Of a stretch of DNA of 43,793 nt, positions 8,599-17,075 are shown piece after piece. This DNA is from Candidatus Egerieousia excrementavium (lineage in GTDB: Bacteria; Bacteroidota; Bacteroidia; Bacteroidales; UBA932). Each line of letters begins with the position of its first letter. The stretch's first letter is position 1. Location: NCBI GenBank assembly GCA_017694275.1, contig JADINB010000136.1:1-43793 (forward strand), given 5' to 3'. A program made the position numbers and the translations under genes. A model generated the notes under the pieces. It saw only the letters and a list, made by a program, of their open reading frames with translations, was not told where the DNA came from and did no database searches.

Positions 8599-9762
8599 AT
8601 GGAGAGAGCGGTTTTTGTATCGATAGTGACACCCGAAGTTACCATGGAGCAGGTTTCAGAATATCTGGACGAGTTGCAGTTCCTTGCTGAAACAGCCGGG
8701 GTTGAAGGTGACAAGAGGTTTATCCAGAGGATGGAGCGGGCAAATTCCAAAAGTTACGTAGGAGCCGGGAAATTGGAGGAAATTAAGACTTATATACTGG
8801 AAAATGAGATAGATCTGGTTATTTTCGATGATGAACTTTCTCCTTCCCAACTGAGAAATCTCGACCGAGAGCTTAATTGCCGGATTCTGGACAGAACAAA
8901 CCTTATTCTTGATATTTTTGCGCAGAGGGCCAAGACAGCCTACGCAAAGACACAGGTAGAACTGGCCCAATATCAGTACCTGCTGCCTCGTCTTACCAGA
9001 ATGTGGACGCACCTGGAGAGGCAGCGCGGAGGTATTGGCATGAGGGGCCCGGGAGAGAGCCAGATTGAGACAGACCGGCGTATTATTCTTGACAAGATAA
9101 GCAGGCTCAAGGAGCATCTAAGGAAAATTGACCGTCAGATGGCTTCACAACGCGGGAACCGCGGGAATCTTGTGCGTATTTCGCTTGTGGGTTATACTAA
9201 CGTTGGTAAAAGTACAATTATGAATCTGCTTGCCAAAAGTGAGGTATTTGCGGAAAACAAGCTTTTTGCCACCCTGGATACGACAGTACGCAAGGTTGTA
9301 ATAGAAAACGTACCCTTTTTGCTGAGCGATACGGTTGGTTTCATACGAAAGTTGCCGCATCAGCTTGTAGAATCATTCAAAAGCACTCTCGACGAAGTGC
9401 GTGAAGCGGATATTCTCATGCATGTGGTTGACATCTCGCATCCCAATTTCGAGGAGCAGATAAGGGTTGTAAAGCAGACTCTGCATGACATAGGTGCGGC
9501 TGACAAGCCTGTCTATATGGTCTTCAATAAGATAGATGCTTATGAATATGTGGAGCAGGACGAGTTCTCCCTGGATGAGAAAAAAGCGGAAAACTACACA
9601 TTGGATGAGTTGAAGAAAACATGGATGTACAAGGAGAATACCCCTGCCATTTTCATATCTGCAAGGGAAAAGCTCCATATAGACAAACTAAGGAACGATT
9701 TGTACAAAATGGTGGCTGAAATCCATGCCGGACGCTGGCCTTTCGACAATTTTCTTTGGTAA
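8599..9762 (+). CDS. hflX: GTPase HflX
   Basis: A 387-residue protein with the HflX-specific N-terminal domain and the signature RGGIGMRGPGESQIETDRR at about 143-161. The GTPase motifs follow in order: G1 GYTNVGKS at 198-205, G3 DTVG at 244-247, and G4 NKID at 310-313. A coiled-coil linker precedes the G domain. HflX binds ribosomes and splits stalled or stressed 70S particles. It is a single-gene unit, convergent with the alpha/beta hydrolase gene. Its length and domain order are normal for Bacteroidota. Confidence 0.95.
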   Translation: MERAVFVSIVTPEVTMEQVSEYLDELQFLAETAGVEGDKRFIQRMERANSKSYVGAGKLEEIKTYILENEIDLVIFDDELSPSQLRNLDRELNCRILDRTNLILDIFAQRAKTAYAKTQVELAQYQYLLPRLTRMWTHLERQRGGIGMRGPGESQIETDRRIILDKISRLKEHLRKIDRQMASQRGNRGNLVRISLVGYTNVGKSTIMNLLAKSEVFAENKLFATLDTTVRKVVIENVPFLLSDTVGFIRKLPHQLVESFKSTLDEVREADILMHVVDISHPNFEEQIRVVKQTLHDIGAADKPVYMVFNKIDAYEYVEQDEFSLDEKKAENYTLDELKKTWMYKENTPAIFISAREKLHIDKLRNDLYKMVAEIHAGRWPFDNFLW

Positions 9763-9767
9763 AAGTA

Positions 9768-9797
9768 AAAGGGTAGGGGAGTGCCCTTATCCTTTTA
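9768..9797. terminator. Terminator between hflX and hydrolase genes
   Basis: An imperfect stem (AAAAGG, TAGGG paired with CCCTTA, CCTTTT) lies right after hflX and overlaps the last codons of the convergent hydrolase gene. The T-run is only moderate. Confidence 0.55.
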
Positions 9798-10581
9798 TAA
9801 ATGCGGTTATTGCTGCAACACACTCTTTCTGACATTCTATAAAGGAGTTGTGCCCGCAGGGAGCCAGTCTTCTGACAACAGCTTTAGTACACAGGGAGGC
9901 TATCTGGTCTGCCATCTGGGTCGGGATAAACTTGTCGTCATTGCCAAAGAACAGAAGTGCCTTTTCTGCCTTGGAAAGGGTCTCGCTATTATCTGTGCGC
10001 TGCATCATGCCCCTAAGGCAGGCGGTTATCCCAGCCGGGTCATGTGCCTCACAGATCTCGATTGTTTCCTCTATTTTGTCATCGAATTTTCTAAGGTTTT
10101 GGGCCGCATACATCTTAGGGATACTTAATGCGGCAAGGCTTAGGAGTTTGCCGTTATTTATAAGTTCTATTTCCCGCTCCCTGTCTGCCTTCTTTTCCGG
10201 GGCGTCTGCGTATGGATTGGAATTGAGCAGTATAATACCTTCGTAGGTTTCAGGATGTCTTGCGAGACATTGTTGCGCGACATAGCCGCCCATGGAGTGA
10301 CCTGCAACGTATGCCTTTTCTACTCCACTTATCTTCAGGACTTCTGTTGTTATGTCTGCTGCAAATTCAATGCTGTTTATCTCCGGATTGGAGCCTGTCA
10401 GACCGTGCCCTGGCAGGTCTATCGCTATTACTCTGAACCCTTCGTTCTGGAGTGCCTCGGAAAATTCTTCAAAAATATAGAGGGTTTCGAGGTACCCATG
10501 CAGCAGAATTATTGTCTTTTCTCCTTTTTTTGAATCGGAAATATGAATCGGAAGTGATCCTGTAGTTGCAAAAAATTCCAT
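9787..10581 (-). CDS. Alpha/beta-fold hydrolase
   Basis: A 264-residue cytoplasmic protein with no signal peptide. The oxyanion segment LLHGY lies at 26-30. The nucleophile elbow GHSMGG at 94-99 places Ser96. Asp in the FGNDDKFIP segment and His in PCGHNSFIE complete a Ser-Asp-His triad. The fold is that of proline iminopeptidase, MhpC or MenH-type hydrolases and esterases. No men or aromatic-degradation gene is near it, so the substrate stays open. It lies between a terminator with the convergent hflX and one after tonB. Confidence 0.85.
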   Translation of the reverse strand: MEFFATTGSLPIHISDSKKGEKTIILLHGYLETLYIFEEFSEALQNEGFRVIAIDLPGHGLTGSNPEINSIEFAADITTEVLKISGVEKAYVAGHSMGGYVAQQCLARHPETYEGIILLNSNPYADAPEKKADREREIELINNGKLLSLAALSIPKMYAAQNLRKFDDKIEETIEICEAHDPAGITACLRGMMQRTDNSETLSKAEKALLFFGNDDKFIPTQMADQIASLCTKAVVRRLAPCGHNSFIECQKECVAAITAFIKG

Positions 10582-10602
10582 ATATAGATTTCTCTTCTAT
10601 GG

Positions 10603-10610
10603 CAAAGATA
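10603..10610 (-). promoter_or_regulatory. -7 element upstream of the hydrolase gene
   Basis: TATCTTTG on the minus strand matches TAnnTTTG, 22 bp before the start codon. No clear -33 TTTG is seen at the expected spacing. Confidence 0.35.
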
Positions 10611-10647
10611 GGAATTTTATGTTGAATGTGCTCTTATGATAATAAAT

Positions 10648-10680
10648 AAGGCGGCCTTTCGGCCGCCTCTCTTTTTTCTT
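10648..10680. terminator. Terminator downstream of tonB
   Basis: GGCGGCC and GGCCGCC form a 7-bp GC stem around a TTTC loop. T-rich sequence follows on both strands. It lies just past the stop of the minus-strand tonB gene. Confidence 0.75.
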
Positions 10681-10694
10681 CTGACAGATTGTTA

Positions 10695-11390
10695 TTACAT
10701 CAATCTGAAGATAACGGGGAATGTGTATCTTACTCTCACCGGCCGGTCTCTTTGCTTGCCAGGTGTCCATTTAGGAGAGCTTTGTACAACTCTCACAGCT
10801 TCCCTGTCAAGGGATGAGTCTATACCACGCAGTACAACCACGTTTGTAACGCTTCCATCTCTCTCAACAGTGAACTGTAACATCACACGCCCGCTTATAC
10901 CGTTCTCTTTGGCAATTTCTGGGTATACGATGTTATTTGAAACCCATTTCGTGAATTCAGACTGGTCTCCACCCATGAATTTGGGTTTCTCGTCAACGAT
11001 TGCAACAGGAATTTCCTCTTCCTCTTCTTCCTCTTCAGTTGTGCCTTGAGGAACATAGTTTCTGATTTCAACTCCCATGTCGGCATCATCTTCGACAGAT
11101 ATAAGCAACTCAGTGTCTACTTGTATGTCATCGTCAACGATATCGATGAAGTCTGACAGAACAGGCTCCTTTGGTGCCTCTGGCGGAGGGGGAGTCTCTT
11201 CCTGGGTAATAGGAATAATTTCTTCTTCTGCCACAACAGCAGTCTCTTCTTGGAATGTACTTACGGTTTTCTCAGCAGTACTCCATTCAAATGCCGCAAG
11301 AACCAGCAAAAGGGCTATAATTAAACCAACTTCCCTGTAAAGTAATTTTTTGCCCTCCAAGTCGGCTTTCGGTGATTTTTTAATTTCCAT
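10695..11390 (-). CDS. tonB: Energy transducer TonB-like protein
   Basis: A 231-residue protein. A short basic cytoplasmic N-terminus precedes one membrane segment at about 22-38. A proline/glutamate-rich periplasmic linker (with PPPPEAP and a run of eight Glu at about 119-126) leads to a C-terminal TonB domain. In that domain, YPEIAKENGISGRVMLQFTV and the following DGSVTNVVVLRGIDSSLDREAVRVV are the typical Bacteroidota form. TonB carries proton-motive energy from ExbBD to outer-membrane receptors, including SusC-type importers. ExbB/ExbD genes are not next to it. It is a single-gene unit ending at a terminator. The acidic linker is unusual compared with the Pro-Lys-rich linker of enterobacterial TonB. 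Confidence 0.88.
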   Translation of the reverse strand: MEIKKSPKADLEGKKLLYREVGLIIALLLVLAAFEWSTAEKTVSTFQEETAVVAEEEIIPITQEETPPPPEAPKEPVLSDFIDIVDDDIQVDTELLISVEDDADMGVEIRNYVPQGTTEEEEEEEEIPVAIVDEKPKFMGGDQSEFTKWVSNNIVYPEIAKENGISGRVMLQFTVERDGSVTNVVVLRGIDSSLDREAVRVVQSSPKWTPGKQRDRPVRVRYTFPVIFRLM

Positions 11391-11537
11391 ATTCTTTGAG
11401 TATTTTCCGTATTTAAGCGTTGTAAAATTAGTAAATTATTTACAATCTGCGGCAAAAATGTTGACAAACTTGTGAAAATTTATTACAAACAACGCATTGT
11501 CAGGAAGTTATACCGATGATAATTATTAACAATTCCC
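11391..11537. other. AT-rich spacer between tonB and mdh
   Basis: This 147-bp gap between two minus-strand genes should hold the tonB promoter and the end of the mdh transcript. I find no convincing TAnnTTTG element and no strong hairpin. It contains no plausible coding frame. Confidence 0.4.
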
Positions 11538-12479
11538 TTACACGAGCTTCATTTCGTGAAGAACACTATTGGTTTTCCTCACTGCATCTGCGCTCTTGTT
11601 GAACAGATCCTGCTCTTCTTTGTTGAGTTTGAGTTTTACGACTTTCTCACAGCCTTTCCTGCCAATGACTGCAGGTACTCCAATGCAGATGTCTTCTTGT
11701 CCATATTCACCGTTCAGGGCTACGCAGCAAGGATATACTTTTTTCTCATCAAGTATGATAGCCTTTACCAGAGCGGCTCCGGCTGCGCCCGGTGCGTACC
11801 ATGCAGACGTTCCAAGAAGTTTTGTAAGAGTTGCTCCACCGACCATTGTATCGGCAACCACTTTGTCAGCAACGGCCTTTGAGAGCAGTTCCTTTACAGG
11901 TGTACCCTTGTAGTTAGCAAAGCGGATGAGGGGAATCATGGTTGTATCGCCATGCCCGCCGATAACCATACCCTCGATGTCGCTCGGTGCTCCTTTGAGA
12001 GCCATGCTCAGGTAGCATGTGAAGCGGCTGCTGTCGAGAATACCACCCATTCCGATGATCCTGTTTTTGGGAAGTTTGTATTTCTTGTATGTAAGATATG
12101 TCATTGTATCCATAGGGTTGGCTATTACAACCAGTATGGCATTTGGCGAGTATTTGAGGATGTTGTCTACTACACCGCTTACAATGCCGGCGTTTACGCC
12201 TATCAGTTCCTCCCTTGTCATGCCAGGCTTTCTTGGCATGCCTGATGTGATGACTACTACATCTGATTTTGCAGTTGCCTTGTAATCGTTGGTAACGCCC
12301 TTGATTTTTGTAGTGAACTGATAAAGGTTTGCAGATTGCTGCATGTCGAGTGCTTTTCCTTCTGCCACGCCCTCTTTAATGTCGAGCAATACTATTTCTG
12401 AACAGAATTTCATATGCAACATTGCGTTTGCACATGTGGCGCCCACGTTGCCGGCGCCAATTACACTTACTTTTGCCAT
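11538..12479 (-). CDS. mdh: Malate dehydrogenase (NAD-dependent)
   Basis: A 313-residue LDH-like malate dehydrogenase. GAGNVG at 8-13 is the Rossmann motif, and Asp33 at the end of strand beta-2 implies NAD preference. The substrate-binding Arg83 and Arg89 lie in MPRKPGMTR, Arg152 in DSSRF, and the catalytic His176 in GGHGD. Arg83 in place of Gln separates it from lactate dehydrogenases. It interconverts oxaloacetate and malate. Together with FrdAB/SdhAB in this window it fits the reductive path from oxaloacetate to succinate. It is a single gene, divergent from ybeY. Confidence 0.95.
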   Translation of the reverse strand: MAKVSVIGAGNVGATCANAMLHMKFCSEIVLLDIKEGVAEGKALDMQQSANLYQFTTKIKGVTNDYKATAKSDVVVITSGMPRKPGMTREELIGVNAGIVSGVVDNILKYSPNAILVVIANPMDTMTYLTYKKYKLPKNRIIGMGGILDSSRFTCYLSMALKGAPSDIEGMVIGGHGDTTMIPLIRFANYKGTPVKELLSKAVADKVVADTMVGGATLTKLLGTSAWYAPGAAGAALVKAIILDEKKVYPCCVALNGEYGQEDICIGVPAVIGRKGCEKVVKLKLNKEEQDLFNKSADAVRKTNSVLHEMKLV

Positions 12480-12525
12480 AATTATTTGATTTTGGTTTAA
12501 ACTTATTGGTTTTACATTACAATTC

Positions 12526-12572
12526 TATATTTGCAGCTTTTTTGTAGTTTTGCGCATTACCTTACAAAGGTA
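12526..12572. promoter_or_regulatory. Divergent -7 elements between mdh and ybeY
   Basis: TATATTTG at 12526-12533 on the plus strand (TTG 17 bp upstream) and TACCTTTG at 12565-12572 on the minus strand (CAAAGGTA as read) both match TAnnTTTG. A second plus-strand copy, TAGTTTTG, lies between them. The spacings to -33 motifs are not ideal, so which one is used is unclear. Confidence 0.35.
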
Positions 12573-12611
12573 GAAACTTTAACTGTATTTTGAACTCAAT
12601 ATCATAAAAGA

Positions 12612-13049
12612 ATGGTCAGATTTTTCACTCAGGACACCTCTTTTGACATTAAAGGCAAGTTGCTGCTCAGAAAATGGATAAAAACTGTAATCACGGCATA
12701 TAAATCGGTGCAGGGGGAGATAAGTATAATATTTTGTTCAGACAGCTATCTGCTTGAGATAAACAAAAAATATCTTGGGCACGACTATTATACAGATATA
12801 ATAACCTTTGATTATTGCGAGCAGAACAGAATCTCGGGTGATCTTTTCATAAGTGTAGATACAGTAAAGGCTAATGCAGAGTTTTACAACGTGGCATTTC
12901 ATGATGAGCTGCACAGAGTCATTATCCATGGGGTGTTGCACCTTCTTAAGGAGGACGATATGACTCCGACGCAGCAACAGCAGATGAGGGTTGCAGAGGA
13001 GAGAGCTCTTGCCATTCTTGCAGATATGCAATCTCAGGAGGCGAAGTGA
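12612..13049 (+). CDS. ybeY: Endoribonuclease YbeY (rRNA maturation)
   Basis: A 145-residue protein of the UPF0054 family. The metal-site motif HGVLHLLKEDDMTP is at about 100-113. The family form is HGxLHLxGxDH; here two His are kept but the third ligand position has Asp, and the Gly is gone. Asp at this place is what I recall from other Bacteroidota YbeY proteins, so it need not mean loss of activity. YbeY is a metallo-endoribonuclease needed for 16S rRNA 3'-end maturation and ribosome quality control. Its stop lies one base before the mnmG start, so the two are almost certainly co-transcribed and translationally coupled. Confidence 0.9.
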   Translation: MVRFFTQDTSFDIKGKLLLRKWIKTVITAYKSVQGEISIIFCSDSYLLEINKKYLGHDYYTDIITFDYCEQNRISGDLFISVDTVKANAEFYNVAFHDELHRVIIHGVLHLLKEDDMTPTQQQQMRVAEERALAILADMQSQEAK

Positions 13050-13050
13050 T

Positions 13051-15024
13051 ATGGAAAACAGATACGATATTATAGTTGTGGGTGCAGGCCATGCCGGATG
13101 TGAAGCTTCAGTTGCTGCTGCAAAATTGGGTTGCAAGGTATTGCTCATAACCATGGACATGAACAAAATAGCTCAAATGTCATGCAATCCGGCAATTGGA
13201 GGAATTGCAAAAGGACAGATTGTCAAGGAAATAGACGCTCTTGGCGGTTTTTCCGGGTTGGTTACAGATGCTTCTACCCTGCAATTTAGGATGTTAAACA
13301 GGTCTAAAGGCCCGGCCATGTGGAGCCCGCGTGCACAGTGCGACCGTATCTTTTTTTCATTCAACTGGAGATATGTTTTGGAAAACACTCCTAATCTTTA
13401 TATCTGGCAGGATGTCGTGGATGATATTCAAATTTCCGGCAGGGGAGAAGTTGAGTCTGTCTCGACAGTAATGGGGGCCAGGTTCTATACTTCAAAATTG
13501 ATTGTAACCGCAGGTACGTTCTTAAACGGAAAACTATTTGTGGGAAAAAGCATGACAGAAGGTGGAAGGGTTGGGGAGCTCTCATCTGACAGTATTACTT
13601 GTAAATTGAAATCGTTTGGAATCGAGTATGACAGGATGAAGACGGGCACCCCTCCAAGAATTGACGTACGTTCCATAGATCTTTCAAGACTTGAGGTCCA
13701 GCATGGCGATGAGTTCCCTGCCAGATTCTCGTTCTTAAATATACCATCTCCCATACAATCGTATGCATCTCAACTGTGCTGCTACATGGTGCATACTAAT
13801 GAGGCGGTGCACGATGCGCTTCGTAAGGGATTTAAGGATTCTCCTCTCTTTTCCGGAGTGATTCACGGCAGAGGCCCGAGATATTGTCCGAGCATAGAAG
13901 ATAAGCTGCGCACATTTGAAGGCAAGAATACGCATCAGCTCTTTCTGGAGCCTGAAGGTTGGAATACACATGAATACTATCTTCAAGGTTTTTCCTCATC
14001 GCTTCCGCTGCAAACTCAAATTGAGGCCCTGCGGAAAATTCCCGGACTGGAGAATGTAGAAATTTTCAGGGCAGCGTACGCGGTAGAGTACGATTATTTC
14101 CCACCAACGCAGTTGAAGCCCACTCTTGAATCCAAGATTGTAAGCGGGCTTTATTTTGCAGGACAGGTAAACGGGACTACAGGATATGAAGAGGCGGCGG
14201 CTCAGGGTTTGATGGCAGGAATAAATGCGGCCCTTTCAAATTCAGACAAAGAACCGTTGATCCTTAAACGAGATGAGGCCTATATTGGCGTTTTAATAGA
14301 TGACCTGGTTACAAAGGGAGTAGATGAGCCATACAGAATGTTTACTTCGAGGGCAGAGTATAGAATACTTTTAAGGCAGGACAATGCAGATTTAAGGCTT
14401 ACACCCGTGGGACATAGAATAGGGCTCGCTTCAGATGTGAGATTTGCCCTTATGGAGAAAAAGTATGCAAAGGTAAATGCCCTAATTGATGAAATGGATT
14501 CAAATTCGGTCATCTCTGACGAACTCAATCGTTACCTCTCTTCTGTTGGCACTTCTCCAGTTGAAGGCAGGCGCAAGTTGTCTGATCTTTTGCTGCGGCC
14601 TCAAGTGAGAATTTCAGACTTGCTTAAAAATGTTCCACGGGGAACAGAATATTTGTCTGCATTGGACGCACTGAACACAGAATGCACCAAGGAGATAAAA
14701 TTTCCGTATAAGCCGGACGCAGTAGTGTCGCAGAGCGTTTTTAAATCGAAATTCTCGCCTTCAGAAGAAGCTTTGGAGGCCGTAGAAATTGCCATAAAGT
14801 ATAGAGGTTATATTGAGAGAGAACGGAGAATGGCCGATAAGATCTTAAAACTGGAAAACATTGCCATTCCAGAAGAGTTCGATTTTAATAACGTGTCATC
14901 GCTTTCTATTGAGAGCAGGCAAAAACTTATAAAATATAGGCCATTGACAATCGCTCAGGCTTCAAGAATTCCTGGAGTTTCACCTGCAGACATTGCTGTT
15001 TTGTTGGTCTATTTTGGAAGATAA
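13051..15024 (+). CDS. mnmG: tRNA modification enzyme MnmG (GidA)
   Basis: A 657-residue FAD protein. I use the ATG giving MENRYDIIVVGAG, preceded by AGGAGG at good spacing, one of the few real Shine-Dalgarno sites here. The FAD-binding GAGHAGCEA follows directly. CNPAIGGIAKG and KTGTPPRID are family signatures, and the C-terminal SRIPGVSPADIAVLL segment is the helical domain that contacts MnmE and tRNA. With MnmE it makes the (carboxymethyl)aminomethyl group on uridine 34. The gene is somewhat longer than the usual 620-630 residues. A parS-like 16-mer lies inside it at 14631-14646, and an identical copy lies ten bases after its stop codon. Confidence 0.96.
   Translation: MENRYDIIVVGAGHAGCEASVAAAKLGCKVLLITMDMNKIAQMSCNPAIGGIAKGQIVKEIDALGGFSGLVTDASTLQFRMLNRSKGPAMWSPRAQCDRIFFSFNWRYVLENTPNLYIWQDVVDDIQISGRGEVESVSTVMGARFYTSKLIVTAGTFLNGKLFVGKSMTEGGRVGELSSDSITCKLKSFGIEYDRMKTGTPPRIDVRSIDLSRLEVQHGDEFPARFSFLNIPSPIQSYASQLCCYMVHTNEAVHDALRKGFKDSPLFSGVIHGRGPRYCPSIEDKLRTFEGKNTHQLFLEPEGWNTHEYYLQGFSSSLPLQTQIEALRKIPGLENVEIFRAAYAVEYDYFPPTQLKPTLESKIVSGLYFAGQVNGTTGYEEAAAQGLMAGINAALSNSDKEPLILKRDEAYIGVLIDDLVTKGVDEPYRMFTSRAEYRILLRQDNADLRLTPVGHRIGLASDVRFALMEKKYAKVNALIDEMDSNSVISDELNRYLSSVGTSPVEGRRKLSDLLLRPQVRISDLLKNVPRGTEYLSALDALNTECTKEIKFPYKPDAVVSQSVFKSKFSPSEEALEAVEIAIKYRGYIERERRMADKILKLENIAIPEEFDFNNVSSLSIESRQKLIKYRPLTIAQASRIPGVSPADIAVLLVYFGR
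14631..14646. promoter_or_regulatory. parS-like site 1 (inside mnmG)
   Basis: TGTTCCACGGGGAACA differs by one base from the parS variant TGTTCCACGTGGAACA, the ParB-binding centromere sequence of many bacteria. It is read in frame as part of NVPRGT in MnmG. The exact 16-mer recurs 403 bp further on. Confidence 0.6.
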
Positions 15025-15033
15025 GTCTGGAAA

Positions 15034-15049
15034 TGTTCCACGGGGAACA
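15034..15049. promoter_or_regulatory. parS-like site 2 (after mnmG)
   Basis: A second exact copy of TGTTCCACGGGGAACA, in the same orientation, in the noncoding gap after the mnmG stop. Its noncoding position argues that the shared sequence is not simply a codon pattern. Confidence 0.65.
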
Positions 15050-15122
15050 AAGTACTATTTCTTTAAGTAAAGAGAAGTAAACAACTGTATTGTAGTAAAA
15101 ATCTATATTTCAATTATAGTTT

Positions 15123-16016
15123 TTATTCCATCGTAAAGTTGAAAAAACCGGCTTTGAGTTTTTTGATAATCTGTGTGGAGGATGTCAAGGGTTTTGCCAG
15201 TGCAAAACAGGCTTCAGCGTGTGATGTGGCCGGTGTGTATATGACAATTTGCTCTGCGCGTTCATTTACAGACAGTGCCGCTTCCCGGAGAATATTTGAA
15301 ATGATTTTGTCTGAAAGGTTGCAGTTTCGTTCGAGAAACAGTGATGTCTCTTCAATTATAACACAGTCTGGAGTATTGTAGTCTGCACGGGCTATGATAT
15401 ATTCGTCGTTGTTCCTGTATCTGAATCTGCATGTGCAGCCCCTGTCCAGAAGGGTGAGGTTTATTATGGTTTTACAGATCTCTTTTGGCCAAAGATAGAT
15501 AAGGCTCTCTGTTGCTGCACGTCGTTTATACAGAAAAGAGGGAGACAGTTGTGAGAAGCGTCTGGTTCTGGCAAGAGAAACCTCCCCTGTGTTTTCGAGG
15601 CAGATACGTCTCTCTTCCCTATTAAGGGGCAGTGTGAAACCTTGCTTCATATAATATCCAAACAGGTGCTCTTCTGCAGGACGGACAATCAGGAAGCTTT
15701 CTCCAAGGGTGGTGAAATGGGTGGCTATATGGTTCATCAATGCCGATGCCAGCCCTGCGCCCCTGGCCTTTTCTTTTGTTGCTACACCGTAAATGTATTC
15801 CCCTTTTATTCGGCCGATGGAAACCGGCAGTGCAAAGGCTGTCGACATTACTTCATTTTTGCATTTGTATACGAATGGGGTAAGGTGAGGATAGAGATCA
15901 TTGAAAATTATGGAGAGATAAAGTCTGTCAGATATGAATATATCTCTCCATATCTGATATATGGCTTCCTTATCCTCTTTGTCTGCCATTCCTATGTAGT
16001 CGTTGCCATTATTCAT
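15123..16016 (-). CDS. GNAT-family N-acetyltransferase
   Basis: A 297-residue protein. The N-terminal GNAT fold carries the acetyl-CoA pyrophosphate loop in VATKEKARGAGLASALMNH at about 78-96. Conserved F-GYYMKQGF (about 118-127) closes the domain. The C-terminal half resembles the second, sterol-carrier-like domain of Eis-type acetyltransferases in layout, but I cannot assign it firmly. Its ATG overlaps the threonine aldolase stop by four bases (ATGA), so translation is coupled to that gene. The acceptor substrate is unknown. Confidence 0.75.
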   Translation of the reverse strand: MNNGNDYIGMADKEDKEAIYQIWRDIFISDRLYLSIIFNDLYPHLTPFVYKCKNEVMSTAFALPVSIGRIKGEYIYGVATKEKARGAGLASALMNHIATHFTTLGESFLIVRPAEEHLFGYYMKQGFTLPLNREERRICLENTGEVSLARTRRFSQLSPSFLYKRRAATESLIYLWPKEICKTIINLTLLDRGCTCRFRYRNNDEYIIARADYNTPDCVIIEETSLFLERNCNLSDKIISNILREAALSVNERAEQIVIYTPATSHAEACFALAKPLTSSTQIIKKLKAGFFNFTME

Positions 16017-17071
16017 TTGCCGGCTGAGAGAATTTTACCTATTGAAGTGATGAATTCGTCTATGTCTTCTTTTTGTGTGTTGAATGAGCACATCAGTCTT
16101 GCCTCGTTTACTGATTCGTCCCAGATATAGAAATAATATGTTTCATGCAGCTTGTCTGAAAGTTCTTTCGGCATTGTTGCAAAGACAGCGTTGCTTTCAA
16201 CCTTTTTTGAAATTTTTATGCAGTTGAACTGCTCCAGTTGCTCTGCCAGATATTTTGCCATTCCGTTGGAGTGCTTCGCCATTTTCAAATATAGGTTGTC
16301 AGACAGATAGGCTTCGAACTGTGCTGCAATAAACCTGTTTTTGGAATAGAGTTGGGTAGCCTGTTTTCTTATATAGCAGAGAGATTCTGCCATCTCCTTG
16401 TTTTTTCCTTCACGGCAGAATATTACAACTGCCTCACCGATAAGCAATCCGTTTTTTGTTCCGCCAAAAGAGAGGGAGTCTATATTGCAGTCTGCTGTGA
16501 TGGCCTTCACAGGCAAGTTCAATGCGGCAGCCGCATTGCTTATTCTTGAGCCGTCTACATGCAGATAGCCGCAGTTTTCATGCATCAGTTCTGCCAGGGC
16601 CTTTATCTCTTCCGGCGTGTAGAGCGTTCCCAGTTCTGTCGGCTGCGAAATGGAGAGAATCTTTGGCTGGGCGCGATGCTGGTCTCCGTAATCTGCAAAT
16701 GCCGTTTTTACTGTTTCAGGAGAGACCTTGCCGTCTATGTGATGCAGCGGGATGATTTTTGATGAGGTGAATTTGTCTGGAGCCCCGCATTCGTCTACGT
16801 TTATATGTGCCGTTGCCGGTGCGAGAATGGAATTGAAACTCTTCAGAAACGGTGCAAGCGCAACAACGTTCGCACCTGTACCGTTCAACACAAATAGCGC
16901 CTTACAGTCTCCTCCCAAAAGGTCTTCCAATTTTTCAAGAACAGAGACAGTATAGTCATCTGCTCCATATGATGTCCTGAAGCCGCGGTTTTCTTTTACA
17001 ACCGCCTCCATTATTAGCGGGTGAACTCCAGAATGGTTGTCGCTCCCGAAACTATGTTTCATTGTTGCCAT
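16013..17071 (-). CDS. ltaE: Low-specificity threonine aldolase (PLP-dependent)
   Basis: A 352-residue fold-type I PLP enzyme. FGSDNHSGVHPLIMEAV at the N-terminus matches the threonine aldolase start. HVDGSRISNA at about 171-180 contains the Asp that pairs with the PLP nitrogen. SFGGTKNG at 201-208 holds Lys206, the PLP-binding lysine. It cleaves L-threonine or L-allo-threonine to glycine and acetaldehyde. A related use in serine or beta-hydroxy amino-acid breakdown is possible. It sits between an unknown secreted protein (4-bp gap upstream) and a GNAT gene (4-bp overlap). The start could also be Met4. Confidence 0.87.
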   Translation of the reverse strand: MATMKHSFGSDNHSGVHPLIMEAVVKENRGFRTSYGADDYTVSVLEKLEDLLGGDCKALFVLNGTGANVVALAPFLKSFNSILAPATAHINVDECGAPDKFTSSKIIPLHHIDGKVSPETVKTAFADYGDQHRAQPKILSISQPTELGTLYTPEEIKALAELMHENCGYLHVDGSRISNAAAALNLPVKAITADCNIDSLSFGGTKNGLLIGEAVVIFCREGKNKEMAESLCYIRKQATQLYSKNRFIAAQFEAYLSDNLYLKMAKHSNGMAKYLAEQLEQFNCIKISKKVESNAVFATMPKELSDKLHETYYFYIWDESVNEARLMCSFNTQKEDIDEFITSIGKILSAGK

Positions 17072-17075
17072 GATC

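Noticed and set aside
10973..11036. Low-complexity CTTCCTCTT tract on the plus strand
   Set aside because: It is the Glu-rich periplasmic linker of TonB read on the other strand, not a DNA repeat of its own.
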